DNA of 64,000 bases from CANKHA01 sp963731585 (GCA_963731585.1 CAVSWC010000003.1:620001-684000), one strand, 5' to 3'; positions 1 through 8,617 are shown, numbered from the stretch's first letter. Translations and numbers: made by a program. The notes: generated by a model not told the origin, from the sequence alone.

Positions 1-285
1 CGCCACCACAGGCACCATAACGGGCATCACAAGCACCACAGGCACCACCATCATGGTCATGGTCATGGCAATTGGTGGTGGGGCGCGGGCGGTTTTGCCC
101 TAGGCTATGGCTTGGGTGGTTACGGTTACGGCTACGGCTATCCCTACGGCGCGGGCTACTACGACGAGCCGGGCTACTACGTTGCCGATGCCCCAGCGGC
201 TTATTGCATCAAGCGCGTCCGCGTCTATGATCGGGCCACGAAATCCTACGTGGTCGCGAAAAAGCGGCGCGTCTGCGCGGTGTAG
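1..285 (+). CDS. His/Gly/Tyr-rich small protein, 5' end outside window
   Basis: The frame is open from base 1 to a TAG at 283-285, giving 94 visible codons; the start lies upstream of the window. The visible N-terminal part is nearly half histidine (for example HHRHHHHGHGHG), then WWWGAGG, then glycine-tyrosine repeats (GYGGY/GYGY type), then a more ordinary tail with two cysteines ending in KKRRVCAV. I do not recognise a named family. Composition suggests a small secreted or surface protein that could bind divalent metal through histidines, but that is inference. A hairpin consistent with a terminator follows at 307-329, so this is probably the last gene of its unit. Confidence 0.55.
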   Translation, partial: RHHRHHNGHHKHHRHHHHGHGHGNWWWGAGGFALGYGLGGYGYGYGYPYGAGYYDEPGYYVADAPAAYCIKRVRVYDRATKSYVVAKKRRVCAV

Positions 286-306
286 GTTTCACCTCCTCTG
301 CACAAG

Positions 307-329
307 ATGCCCGGCCTTACGCCGGGCAT
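307..329 (+). terminator. Hairpin, probable terminator
   Basis: The arms ATGCCCGGC and GCCGGGCAT form a perfect 9-bp stem around the loop CTTAC, followed by the moderately T-rich TTGTATT. It sits between the stop of the His-rich gene and the start of the antiporter gene. The T tract is weak, so termination efficiency is uncertain. Confidence 0.45.
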
Positions 330-364
330 TTGTATTCGGCATGATCCCGCCGGGGAATTCATCC

Positions 365-1952
365 ATGACCGAGACGGTGCAAATCTTCCTGCTGCTGCTG
401 GCGGTGCTGGTGGCGGTCGCGATTCTCGCGCGCCGGTTGAATGTCGCCCCCTCCATTTTGCTGGTGATCGCCGGCATCGGCCTTGCCCTTATTCCCGGCC
501 TGCCCAGCATCGAGCTCGCGCCCGAGCTGGTGCTGCTGGTGATCCTGCCGCCGCTGCTCTATTCCGCCGCCGTCGCCATGAGCTGGCGGGAATTCCGCTT
601 CAACTTGCGGCCGATCTTCCTGCTCGCTTTTGGCGCCGTGGTGTTCACCACCTGCGCCGTCGCCGTGGCGGCGCATTACGTGATCGGGCTGCCTTGGGCC
701 GTCGGCTTCCTGCTCGGCGCGATCGTATCCCCGCCCGACGCGGTCGCGCCGCTGGCGGTGGCGCGCAGGCTGCGGCTGCCGCGCCGGCTGTTGCTGGTGC
801 TGGAAGGCGAAGGCGTCGCCAACGACGCCACGGCGCTGATCCTCTATCGCTTCGCCGTCGTCGCCGTCAGTACCGGCGCTTTTTCCCTCGGCGAGGCGGC
901 GGGCGCCTTCGCGGCCATCGTCGTGGGCGAAATCATCTGGGGCATCGCGGTCGGCTGGCTCTCGTTGAGGGTGCGGCGCTGGGCGCGCGACCCGCGGGTG
1001 GAGATCACGTTATCGCTGATGACGCCGTATATCGCTTACTGGGTCCCTGAGCATTTCGGCGGCTCCGGCGTGCTGGCGACCGTCGCGGCCGGACTCTATG
1101 TGAGCTGGAGAGGTCCCCTGCTGATTCCGTCCGCCACCCGGCTGCAGGGAATCTTCTTCTGGGATTTGATCATCTATCTGATCGAAGGCTTCGTCTTCCT
1201 GGTGGTGGGCCTGCAGGCGCGCACGCTGTTGAGCCGGATCGAGGGCTATTCGCTGCGCGACCTGCTGGCCGCGGTGGCGCTCACCACCGTGATCGTGGTG
1301 GCCGCGCGTTTCGTCTGGGTGTTTCCCGCCATCTATCTGCCGCGCTGGCTCAGCCCGTCGCTGGCGAAGCGCGATCCGTCGCCGCCATGGCAGTGGGCCT
1401 TCGTGCTCGGCTTCGTCGGCGTGCGCGGCGTGGTCTCGCTCGCGGCCGCGCTGGCGATTCCCTTGCTGACCGCCGGCGGCGAGAGGTTCCCCTATCGCGA
1501 CCACATCCTGTTCATCACCTTCGGCGTCATCATCATTACGCTGGTGGCGCAAGGGCTGGCGCTGCCGGCGGTGATCCGCTGGCTCGGGCTGGCGAGAGAC
1601 GCCAAGATCGAGCGCTGCAACGAGCATGAAGCGGAGCTGGTGGCGCGCCGGGAAGCGATCGAGGCCGCGCGCCGCCGGATGGAGGAACTGCTGGCGAGCC
1701 GCGAAATCTCCCCTGAAGTGGCGGAGCTGCTGCGCGTGCGTCACCACCATCGCCAACGTCAGCTGGTCGGCGACGAGCTGCGCGAGAGCGTGGCCGAGCT
1801 GAAGTTCGAGCTGTTGCAGGTTGAACGCGAATTCCTCTTTGATTTGCTACGCGCAGGGCCGCATCACCGACGAGGCGCGGCGGCGGCTGGAGCGCGAGCT
1901 CGACCTGGAAGAGGCGGCGGTCATTTCCCGGCGCGGCGAACAACCACTTTAG
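365..1952 (+). CDS. CPA1-family Na+/H+ antiporter (one frame break near the 3' end)
   Basis: Inner-membrane monovalent cation/proton antiporter of the NhaP/YjcE type. It has about twelve hydrophobic segments up to residue ~420 and the family motifs SPPDAVAP and EGVANDATAL, which carry the ion-translocating Asp and Asn-Asp. A charged, helical cytosoplasmic tail follows (EAIEAARRRMEELL). The start MTETVQIF at 365 puts the first membrane segment at the N-terminus; the frame is open further upstream, but that part overlaps the previous gene and hairpin. Near 1850 the reading frame breaks; dropping one base restores QGRITDEARRRLERELDLEE and a TAG at 1950-1952, giving 528 residues. Role: pH or sodium homeostasis. 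Confidence 0.85.
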
Positions 1953-1962
1953 CCTAGATGCG

Positions 1963-2092
1963 TTCCCGGGCGCAGCGCAGCATGCAATGATGCGCTGCAG
2001 ACCCGGGATCGTTCCAGAGACTGAACTTGGAAAGGTCCCGGCTCTGCAGTGCACCGCTATGCGCTGCACTGCGTCCGGGACACACAAAGAAT
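1963..2092. repeat. Dispersed GC-rich palindromic repeat
   Basis: Two nested inverted repeats lie between converging genes: CCCGGGCGCAGCGCA pairs with TGCGCTGCAGACCCGGG, and a second unit reads TCCCGGCTCTGCAGTGCA facing TGCGCTGCACTGCGTCCGGGA in part. This resembles intergenic repeats seen in Bradyrhizobium-like genomes. No coding potential was seen. Confidence 0.55.
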
Positions 2093-2107
2093 TTTGTGGG
2101 AAGCGCT

Positions 2108-2860
2108 CTAGGCTGCCTTCTTTTTCTCCTCATCCAGCCCGAGCATCTGCATCAGCCGCAACGCGTCCTTCGGCGCGGCGGATTTCTGGTCATTGTCGAA
2201 ATAGACAAAGACCGTGCGCCGCTGACGTTTCCATTTTCCGATGTCGCGCGCCCAGGCGCGCAAGGTCTTGTCGCTATAATGATCCTTATAGGCGCCGCCC
2301 GGGCCGTGCCCGCGCACATAGACATGCCGGGCGGTGACCTCCCAGGGCGAGGGCGCGTCACGGTGATCGGACAGACAGAGCGAGACGTCATGCTCGCGCA
2401 GAAGTTCGAGGATATCGTCCTGGTACCAGCTCTTGTCGCGGAATTCGAAGGCATAGGTCCGACAGCGCGACAGCATCGTCAGGAAGGAAGCCAGCCGCCC
2501 GCGGTCGGCCTTGAACTGCGGCGGCAGCTGGAACAGCACCGGCCCCGCCTTGCGGCCGAGCAGGTTCAGCCGCGATTCCATCAGCGCCAGGCTGTTCTCG
2601 CATTTTGGCGTCAGCCGCTTCCAGTGGGTGATGAATTTCGATGCCTTCCAGGCAAAGAGAAAATCGTCCGGCGTCTGCTCCCGCCAGCCCCGCACCGCTT
2701 CGACCGTGGGCGTGCGGTAAAAAACGCCGTTGAGCTCGGTCGAATTGAATTGGCTGGCGTAGAAACGCAGATGGTCCTTCACCTTCACCTCCTGGGGGAA
2801 AAACGGCCCGCGCCAGGATTGATAGCTCCAGCCGGAAGTACCGATGAAAATCTTAGGCAT
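2108..2860 (-). CDS. DUF72 family protein
   Basis: A 250-residue protein of the DUF72/YecE family, a TIM-barrel-like fold whose biochemical role is not established. Recognisable features are the N-terminal IFIGTSGWSY, the NSTELNGVFYRTPT segment, LFQLPPQF, FEFRDKSWY and the C-terminal YFDNDQKSAAPKDA. The start at 2860 (MPKIFIGTSGW) matches where family members begin; the open frame extends upstream to 2944 but those codons do not look like the family. It is divergent from proB with about 125 bp between starts, and converges with the antiporter gene across a repeat. No frame break. Confidence 0.85.
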   Translation of the reverse strand: MPKIFIGTSGWSYQSWRGPFFPQEVKVKDHLRFYASQFNSTELNGVFYRTPTVEAVRGWREQTPDDFLFAWKASKFITHWKRLTPKCENSLALMESRLNLLGRKAGPVLFQLPPQFKADRGRLASFLTMLSRCRTYAFEFRDKSWYQDDILELLREHDVSLCLSDHRDAPSPWEVTARHVYVRGHGPGGAYKDHYSDKTLRAWARDIGKWKRQRRTVFVYFDNDQKSAAPKDALRLMQMLGLDEEKKKAA

Positions 2861-2987
2861 GCCTCGTCTCGCAATTGGTCCTCGTTTAATTGACGCTCTG
2901 CGATTGCAGATGTTCCCGAATTGGAGATAGTCGCGTTTTGGCAACTAATGCTAAGTGTGTCGCATTGCTGAATTCTCTGGTTTCCGA

Positions 2988-4118
2988 ATGCCCATGAAAG
3001 CCCCCTCGCTCGCCGATTTCCGCCGCATCGTGGTGAAGGTCGGCTCCTCGCTGCTGGTGGATGCTTCCGCCGGGCGGCTGCAGCACGACTGGCTCACAGC
3101 GTTGGCCGCCGACATTGCCGCCCTGCATAAGCAAGGGCGCGACGTGCTGGTGGTTTCCTCCGGCGCCATCGCGCTCGGCCGCAGCGTCCTGAAGCTGCCG
3201 CGCGGGGCGTTGAAGCTGGAGGACAGCCAGGCCGCCGCCGCCGTCGGCCAGATCGCGCTGGCGCGCACCTGGGCCGAGGTGCTTGGCCGCCACGGCATCA
3301 CCGCCGGCCAGGTGCTGGTGACGCTGGGCGACACCGAAGAGCGCCGCCGCTACCTCAACGCACGCTCCACCATCGCCAAGCTGCTGGAGTGGAAATCGAT
3401 TCCGGTGATCAACGAGAACGACACGGTGGCGACCAACGAAATCCGCTACGGCGACAATGACCGCCTGGCCGCACGCGTCGCCAGCATGGCAAGCGCCGAT
3501 CTGCTCGTGCTGCTGTCCGACGTGGACGGGCTTTACGACGCGCCGCCGGGCGCCGGCCGCAATGCCAAGCTCGTCCCGCTGGTGCCGCGCATCACCGCCG
3601 AGATCGAGAGCATGGCCGGCGCGTCCGGCTCCGAGCTTTCGCGCGGCGGCATGCAGACCAAGATCGAGGCGGCAAAGATCGCGACCACCGCCGGCATCCA
3701 TATGGTGATCGCCTCCGGCCGCATTGAGCATCCGTTGCAGGCGATTGCCGAAGGCGCGCCCTGCACCTGGTTTCTGACGCCGGCCAATCCGGTGACGGCG
3801 CGCAAGCGCTGGATTGCCGGATCGCTGGAGCCGAAAGGCACGCTCACGCTCGATGCCGGCGCGGTGAAGGCCCTGCGCGCAGGAAAGAGTCTGCTGCCGG
3901 CCGGCATCACGCGCATCGACGGCGCCTTCGAGCGCGGCGACGCGGTGGTGATCCGCGGCCCCGACGGCGCGGAGATCGGGCGCGGCCTCGTTGCCTATGA
4001 CGCCGCCGAGGCCGACAAGATCAGGGGCAAATCTTCCGGCGCGATCGCGCAGATCCTCGGCTTCGATGGCCGCGCGGAGATGATCCACCGCGACGACATG
4101 GTGCTGGCGGGGCAATGA
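2988..4118 (+). CDS. proB: Glutamate 5-kinase
   Basis: First enzyme of proline synthesis: ATP-dependent phosphorylation of glutamate to glutamyl 5-phosphate, feeding ProA. From 2988 the protein has 376 residues. The amino-acid-kinase domain is shown by VVKVGSSLL near the N-terminus, VSSGAIALG, NENDTVATNE around residue 142 and LSDVDGLYD; SRGGMQTKIEAAKIA is the late kinase motif. The C-terminal ~95 residues form the PUA domain (LPAGITRIDGAFERGDAVVI). An alternative ATG lies six bases downstream at 2994, and no strong Shine-Dalgarno separates the two. proA is the next plus-strand gene but a minus-strand dipeptidase gene sits between them. Confidence 0.93.
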   Translation: MPMKAPSLADFRRIVVKVGSSLLVDASAGRLQHDWLTALAADIAALHKQGRDVLVVSSGAIALGRSVLKLPRGALKLEDSQAAAAVGQIALARTWAEVLGRHGITAGQVLVTLGDTEERRRYLNARSTIAKLLEWKSIPVINENDTVATNEIRYGDNDRLAARVASMASADLLVLLSDVDGLYDAPPGAGRNAKLVPLVPRITAEIESMAGASGSELSRGGMQTKIEAAKIATTAGIHMVIASGRIEHPLQAIAEGAPCTWFLTPANPVTARKRWIAGSLEPKGTLTLDAGAVKALRAGKSLLPAGITRIDGAFERGDAVVIRGPDGAEIGRGLVAYDAAEADKIRGKSSGAIAQILGFDGRAEMIHRDDMVLAGQ

Positions 4119-4154
4119 CGCTTTTTCCCGCCCCGGACGTGCAAGGTGGCCGCT

Positions 4155-4823
4155 TCAGCGCACCGGAAAATCGAAAAATACTTCCCGGAAGGGCTCGCCC
4201 CGCAGCGTGAAGTGCCACCATTCCTTCTCATAAGGAAGAAAGCCGCGCGTGCTCATGGCGGCTCCCAGCAACATGCGATGACGATGCGCCTGCGCGCTCA
4301 CGGCCGGATCCAGCATGTTCGACCGCGAGCCCAGGAAGTCGAACGGCGTGCCCATATCGAGCTCGCCTGAACCATCGACCAAGGTGAGATCCACCGTGGA
4401 GCCGCGGGAGTGGCCGGAACGCTTGGAAATATAGCCCTCGGCGAAGAGCTGACGCTTGTCCATGTCGGGGTAATAGGCCTCCTTCTTTTTCGGATCGTCG
4501 GCCGCCCTGGCCCAGCGCATGAAATGCGCCACCGCGCGTTTCGGCCGGTAGCAGTCGAAGACTTTCAGGCGCAATCCGCGGGGCGCCAGATCGCGCGCCA
4601 CCTCCGCCAGCGCCTCCGCCGCCTGGATGGTCAGCAGGCAGAGCGGTTTTTCATACCCCTCGATCCGGCGGCCGACAAAATTATGATCGCCGAAATAGCG
4701 CATCTCGACCACGAGGCCCGGCACGACCGTCGCCGCATCGACGAAGGACGCCGGCCGCTCATCCTGCGCCTGCGCCGGCAGGGCGAAGAGCAACAATAAC
4801 GCAAGTCCGATATGACGGCGCAT
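4155..4823 (-). CDS. VanX-type D-alanyl-D-alanine dipeptidase, secreted
   Basis: Zinc peptidase of family M15D that cleaves D-Ala-D-Ala. The start at 4823 gives a signal peptide (MRRHIGLALLLLFALPAQAQ), so it should act in the periplasm. Zinc-site motifs are visible: SGHSRGSTVDLTLVD (His and Asp ligands) and KEWWHF (catalytic Glu and His ligand). VFDCYRPKRAV supplies the conserved Arg. In a Gram-negative bacterium without a van cluster the likely role is peptidoglycan or D-Ala-D-Ala recycling, as for DdpX; vancomycin resistance is not implied. It lies opposite in orientation between proB and proA. Confidence 0.88.
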   Translation of the reverse strand: MRRHIGLALLLLFALPAQAQDERPASFVDAATVVPGLVVEMRYFGDHNFVGRRIEGYEKPLCLLTIQAAEALAEVARDLAPRGLRLKVFDCYRPKRAVAHFMRWARAADDPKKKEAYYPDMDKRQLFAEGYISKRSGHSRGSTVDLTLVDGSGELDMGTPFDFLGSRSNMLDPAVSAQAHRHRMLLGAAMSTRGFLPYEKEWWHFTLRGEPFREVFFDFPVR

Positions 4824-4984
4824 GCCCCGAACAACCCCGCAAGCATCAAACAACTCAATTGCGCTCAGCGGGCGAAGATTAACGCCGGCAGTTGGATCTG
4901 GCCAGCGCAGGCTGGCCGCCTGACAAGCATGCGTAGCCAACGCGCGCCAATGCGGAACCAAATCGCCAGGCCCGCGTTCTTATT

Positions 4985-5067
4985 TTAGCGACGTGACACA
5001 GTGATGAGTCGGAAGGCGGCCGAAGAGGCCGCCCATCAACCCCAGCCCACCGGAGGCTGGGGTTTTT
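4985..5067 (+). ncRNA. Candidate small RNA ending in an intrinsic terminator
   Basis: A short region with no convincing gene on the plus strand contains two consecutive stem-loops. GGCGGCC/GGCCGCC around loop GAAGA lies at about 5012-5030. CCCCAGCC/GGCTGGGG is at 5040-5062 and is followed by TTTTT, a textbook intrinsic terminator. No plus-strand gene enters it, because the upstream gene reads away on the minus strand. A short transcript starting near 4985 is the simplest explanation. The start and promoter are guesses; an ATG at 5001 opens a frame but reads straight through the terminator. Confidence 0.4.
5040..5067 (+). terminator. Strong intrinsic terminator
   Basis: An 8-bp GC-rich stem (CCCCAGCC with GGCTGGGG, loop CACCGGA) is followed by TTTTTGCTTTG. 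It faces plus-strand transcription, although no plus-strand protein gene ends here. Confidence 0.8.
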
Positions 5068-5116
5068 GCTTTGCTTTAGGGGGAGGGCGAAAACGGCGGC
5101 CGCTCGTGGGATTAAG

Positions 5117-5314
5117 TCAGTGCCGCTTGGCGACGGCCCGGCGGCGGCGCGGCATGGCGAGCGGCGGCACGTCCGAGGGCAGTTCGACGCGGCGCCCGTC
5201 CGGAAAGATCAGGTAGCGCGAGAAGACATGCACCTCGCCCTCGCCGCGGCGCTTGCCTTCGATGACATATTTGGTCCCGACCGGGACGCGCTTGGGGATA
5301 CGAGCTGCCTGCAT
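5117..5314 (-). CDS. Small conserved hypothetical protein, 65 aa
   Basis: A 65-residue basic protein with a clear globular core: RVPVGTKYVIEG, then GEVHVFSRYLIFPDGRRVELP, and a lysine/arginine-rich tail ending RRRRAVAKRH. Similar short proteins with the pattern VPxGTKYVxEG...SRYxxFPxGRRxxL occur in related Hyphomicrobiales as I recall, with no known function. The start at 5314 (MQAARIPKRVP) is the closest ATG before the conserved part. It is divergent from proA with about 135 bp between starts and converges on the terminator at 5040-5067. Confidence 0.65.
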   Translation of the reverse strand: MQAARIPKRVPVGTKYVIEGKRRGEGEVHVFSRYLIFPDGRRVELPSDVPPLAMPRRRRAVAKRH

Positions 5315-5448
5315 GACCGCCTTCCACCGCAAAGGAAACTGCTGACCAATGCAAGCGGTCGGTCCGGGTTCCGCCCTTGCCCCGTCATTGTCACGATTCG
5401 TCCACAGCAATCTGATGTGGTAGGAAAACCCCGCAGGATTGAAGGGTT

Positions 5449-6748
5449 ATGACCGCACCGCTGAAGACCATCGAGGGTTCCGGCGACATCGCCGATGTCA
5501 TGCGCGACCTCGGCCGCGGGGCCCGGGCGGCCGCGCGCGCGCTCGCGCTCGCGCCCGCCGCCCAGAAGAATGCCGCACTCGCCGCCATGGCCCACGCGGT
5601 CCGCATGCAGGCAGCGGCCATCCTCGCCGCCAATGCCGAGGACCTGGCCGAGGCCAAGGCGGACACCGCCAGCGCCAGCGCCGCTTTCCTCGACCGCCTC
5701 ATGCTGGATGCCAGCCGGGTGACGGCCATGGCCGACGGCATCGACATCGTACGCGGGTTGCCCGATCCGGTTGGCAAGATCACTGAGTCCTGGACCCGGC
5801 CTAATGGCATGAGGATCGAGCGGGTACGGGTGCCGCTCGGCGTCGTCGGCATCATCTATGAAAGCCGGCCGAACGTGACGGCCGACGCCGGCGCGCTTTG
5901 TCTGAAAGCCGGCAACGCCGCGATCCTGCGCGGCGGCTCGGAATCCTATCGCTCCATCCGCGCGATCCATGCCGCCCTGGCCGCGGGCCTGCGCGAAGCC
6001 GGATTGCCTGTCGAGGCGATCCAGATCGTTCCGACCCGTGACCGCGCCGCGGTCGGGCTGATGCTGCAAGGACTCGATGGCACGATCGACGTGATCGTGC
6101 CGCGCGGCGGCAAGGGCCTGGTCGGGCGGGTGCAAACCGAAGCACGCGTACCGGTCTTCGCGCATCTGGAAGGCGTCAACCATGTCTATGTCGACAAGGC
6201 GGCTTCGCTCGACATGGCGAAATCGATCGTGCTGAACGCGAAGATGCGGCGGACCGGCGTCTGCGGTTCCGCCGAGACGCTCTTGGTCGATCGCGCGGTC
6301 GCGGCCACGCATCTGAAACCGCTGGTGGCGATGCTGATTGAAGCGGGCTGCGAGATCCGCGGCGACGAGGCGACGCGCGGCGTGGACGCGCGCGTCAAGC
6401 CGGCGAGCGATGAGGATTGGTCGACCGAATATCTCGACGCCATCATTGCAGCGAAAGTGGTCGACGGCGTCGACGGGGCCATTGCGCATATCGAACATTA
6501 CGGCTCGCACCACACCGATTCCATTGTCACGCGAGGACCAAGGCGCGGCGGAAAAATTCTTGAGCGAAGTGGATTCCGCCATCGTGCTGCACAATGCATC
6601 CACCCAATTCGCGGACGGCGGTGAGTTCGGCTTTGGGGCGGAGATCGGCATCGCCACCGGCAAACTGCATGCACGCGGCCCGGTTGGCGCCGAGCAGCTC
6701 ACCAGCTTCAAATATCGGGTGCGCGGAACCGGACAGATCCGGCCGTGA
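5449..6748 (+). CDS. proA: Gamma-glutamyl phosphate reductase (one frame break)
   Basis: NADPH-dependent reduction of glutamyl 5-phosphate to glutamate semialdehyde, the second step of proline synthesis. The aldehyde-dehydrogenase fold is shown by PLGVVGIIYESRPNVTADA, CLKAGNAAILRGGSE and the catalytic-cysteine motif RRTGVCGSAE (Cys near residue 272). The frame breaks at 6531-6533: one extra base before GAG GAC CAA. Beyond it EDQGAAEKFLSEVDSAIVLHN, STQFADGGEFGFGAEIG and the end GTGQIRP* continue without gap. The repaired length is 432 residues, normal for the family, so this is probably a sequence error. nadD follows after a repeat. Confidence 0.92.
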
Positions 6749-6757
6749 TCTTTTCTT

Positions 6758-6865
6758 CACCTCCCCCTGTGGGGAGGTCGGCGCGAAGCGCCGGGTGGGG
6801 GCTTCTTTCAATCAATGAGCAAACAAAAACCCCCTCCCCCGACCCTCCCCCACAAGGGGGGAAGG
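6758..6865. repeat. CCTCCCC...GGGGAGG palindromic repeat
   Basis: CACCTCCCCCTGTGGGGAGGTC is followed by GGCGCGAAGCGCC and then by an inverted CCCCCTCCCCCGACCCTCCCCC segment. The same family occurs at 16707, 24183, 51377 and 55955. It fills the proA-nadD gap and runs up to the start region of nadD. Confidence 0.6.
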
Positions 6866-6907
6866 CGAGTCGCGCCCCGCCTCGTGCTTCCGCCTTATGC
6901 TGACGGC

Positions 6908-7480
6908 ATGCGCGTCGGGCTGTTCGGCGGGACCTTCAACCCGCCGCACGAGGCTCACCTCGCCGCCTGCCTGCTGGCGATGAAGCGGCTCGGCCTCGAC
7001 CGGGTCTGGTGGCTGGTGACGCCCGCCAATCCGCTGAAGGATACCCGCGGGCTGACGCCGTTGCAGGATCGCATCCGCGCCATCCATGCCTTTGCCCGCC
7101 ATCCGCGTATTCATGTCACCGGTTTCGAAGCCGCCATCGGCAGTCGCCATACATTCAAGACCGTTTCATTTCTCCGCCGCCGCTGCCCGGGCGTGCATTT
7201 CGTCTGGATCATGGGGGCCGATAATCTGCGCAGCTTTCATCGCTGGCAGAAGTGGCGGGACATCGCCGCTTTGGTGCCGATCGCGGTCGTCGACCGGCTG
7301 GGCCCCAGCCTTTACGCCACCGGTGGTGTCGCCGGGCAGGCTTTGGGGCGCTGGCGAATCCCTGAATCGGCGGCGAAAACCCTGCCCTTCCGCAAGCCGC
7401 CGGCCTGGACCTATTTGCACGGCCTGAAATCGCCGCTGTCATCCACGGCGTTACGGCGAAAAATCCACGGAAAAGCTTGA
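6908..7480 (+). CDS. nadD: Nicotinate-nucleotide adenylyltransferase
   Basis: Transfers AMP from ATP to nicotinate mononucleotide, making deamido-NAD in NAD synthesis. The nucleotidyltransferase signature is at the N-terminus (MRVGLFGGTFNPPHEAH), followed by LGLDRVWWLVTPANPLK, FVWIMGADNL and the late SSTALRRK motif that corresponds to ISSTxxR. From 6908 it has 190 residues. The frame stays open upstream to 6815, and rhizobial NadD proteins often carry a short extension like LPPYADGM, so the true start could be earlier; most of that extension would come from a repeat element. It is followed by rsfS. Confidence 0.9.
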   Translation: MRVGLFGGTFNPPHEAHLAACLLAMKRLGLDRVWWLVTPANPLKDTRGLTPLQDRIRAIHAFARHPRIHVTGFEAAIGSRHTFKTVSFLRRRCPGVHFVWIMGADNLRSFHRWQKWRDIAALVPIAVVDRLGPSLYATGGVAGQALGRWRIPESAAKTLPFRKPPAWTYLHGLKSPLSSTALRRKIHGKA

Positions 7481-7519
7481 AACCGTTAACGATGGAGCCA
7501 TATCCTGTAACAGCCCCGG

Positions 7520-7972
7520 GTGAATCGGGGCGCAAAGGCAGCGAAAGGAAAAGGACCACTGTCCACCCTTGCAACTTCTCGGGCCCGCACCCGTAGCGCG
7601 CCCGAACCCGTCTCGAAAGCGCGTCCTGCCGCCGACGAGACGTTGCGCCTCGTCCTCGCCTCGCTCGATAACATGAAGGCCGAGGACACCCTCACCCTCG
7701 ATCTCCGCGGCAAGACTTCGATCGGCGATTATATGGTCGTGAGTTCCGGCCGGTCGAACCGCCATGTCGGCGCCGTCGCGGACAACCTGCTCAAGGACCT
7801 GAGCAAGGCCGGCCTGCCGGATGTGCGCGTCGAAGGCATGCCGCATTGCGACTGGGTCCTGATCGACGCAGGCGACGTGATCGTCCACGTCTTCCGACCT
7901 GAAGTGCGGTCCTTCTACAATCTTGAAAAGATGTGGTCGGGCGCACGGCCGGACGGCCGCCGGGCGAGCTGA
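7520..7972 (+). CDS. rsfS: Ribosomal silencing factor RsfS
   Basis: Binds ribosomal protein uL14 and blocks subunit joining when nutrients are short. The Iojap/RsfS core is clear: LVLASLDNMKAEDTLTLDLRGKTSIGDYMVV, SSGRSNRHVGAVAD, GMPHCDWVLIDAGDVIVHVF and FRPEVRSFYNLEKMW. The first in-frame start is GTG at 7520, which gives 150 residues with a ~40-residue basic leader unlike most family members. A purine-rich stretch (GAAAGGAAAAGGA) lies at 7540-7555, just before an in-frame CTG at 7559, so the real start may be there. It lies in the nadD-rsfS-rlmH order usual in bacteria. Confidence 0.9.
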   Translation: MNRGAKAAKGKGPLSTLATSRARTRSAPEPVSKARPAADETLRLVLASLDNMKAEDTLTLDLRGKTSIGDYMVVSSGRSNRHVGAVADNLLKDLSKAGLPDVRVEGMPHCDWVLIDAGDVIVHVFRPEVRSFYNLEKMWSGARPDGRRAS

Positions 7973-7976
7973 GCAA

Positions 7977-8050
7977 GCGCATGATCCCGAAAAGTGGCAA
8001 CCGGTTTTCGGGGACGCAAAACCGGTCTCCATTTTTGCTGATCGCGCGTT
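7977..8050. repeat. GCATGATCCCGAAAAGTGG-type repeat
   Basis: GCGCATGATCCCGAAAAGTGGCAACCGGTTTTCGGGG, read in halves, contains the inverted pair CCGAAAA/TTTTCGG, and the element closes with GATCGCGCG. This motif family is widely dispersed between genes in Hyphomicrobiales. Here it fills the rsfS-rlmH gap. Confidence 0.6.
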
Positions 8051-8068
8051 AGCCGGCGGCGGCGCGCC

Positions 8069-8551
8069 ATGCGCATCGTCGTCGCCGCTGTGGGCCGCTT
8101 GAAGCAGGGTCCCGAACGGGAGCTGTCGGAGCGCTATCGCAAGCGCGCCGCCGATGCTGGCCGCGGCATCGGATTTCGCGGCGTCGAAATTATCGAGATC
8201 AGGGAAAGCAAAGCGCGCGAGGGCGACAAGCGCATGCTCGAGGAATCGATCGCGCTCGCCAATGTGATCCCGGAAGGCGCCGTCACCATCGTGCTCGACG
8301 AACGCGGCGAGAACCTCGACAGCCTGGCATTTACCCGGGAAATCATGCTCTGGCGCGACGCCGGACGCGCTACGGCGATTTTTGCGATCGGCGGCGCCGA
8401 CGGGCTCGCTGCGAGCCTGCGCGAACGCGCCGACCTGCGGCTCGCCTTCGGCGCGGCCACCTGGCCGCATCAGCTGGTGCGCATCATGTTGCTGGAACAG
8501 CTCTATCGTGCGGCCACGCTCCTGGCCGGCCATCCCTATCACCGCGGCTAA
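8069..8551 (+). CDS. rlmH: 23S rRNA pseudouridine(1915) N3-methyltransferase
   Basis: A SPOUT-class methyltransferase that uses SAM to methylate pseudouridine 1915 of 23S rRNA helix 69 on the 70S ribosome. The protein has 160 residues, the usual length. The SPOUT knot is seen in FAIGGADGL (SAM loop) and the C-terminal LVRIMLLEQLYRAATLLAGHPYHRG, whose terminal His-Arg-Gly is characteristic. VLDERGENLDSLAF is the central motif. It starts with MRIVVAAVGRLK directly after a dispersed repeat. The coding sequence is intact. Confidence 0.95.
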   Translation: MRIVVAAVGRLKQGPERELSERYRKRAADAGRGIGFRGVEIIEIRESKAREGDKRMLEESIALANVIPEGAVTIVLDERGENLDSLAFTREIMLWRDAGRATAIFAIGGADGLAASLRERADLRLAFGAATWPHQLVRIMLLEQLYRAATLLAGHPYHRG

Positions 8552-8560
8552 AGCAAGGAT

Positions 8561-8617
8561 CGTCATGCCCCGCCAAGGGGTCCGCGCTCTTGCGCGGCCC
8601 CGTTGGCGGACGATGAC
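8561..8617. repeat. Palindromic repeat GTCATGCCCCGCCAA...TTGGCGGACGATGAC
   Basis: CGTCATGCCCCGCCAA and TTGGCGGACGATGAC are imperfect inverted arms around GGGGTCCGCGC/GCGCGGCCCC. The element sits between rlmH and envC and could form a long hairpin in mRNA. Confidence 0.55.

Noticed and set aside
4155..4823. A vancomycin-resistance determinant
   Set aside because: No vanH, vanA or vanRS genes are near; single VanX-like dipeptidases in Gram-negative bacteria fit D-Ala-D-Ala recycling.
5001..5216. A 71-codon frame beginning at ATG 5001
   Set aside because: It reads through a strong intrinsic terminator and overlaps the minus-strand 65-aa gene; composition is not protein-like.
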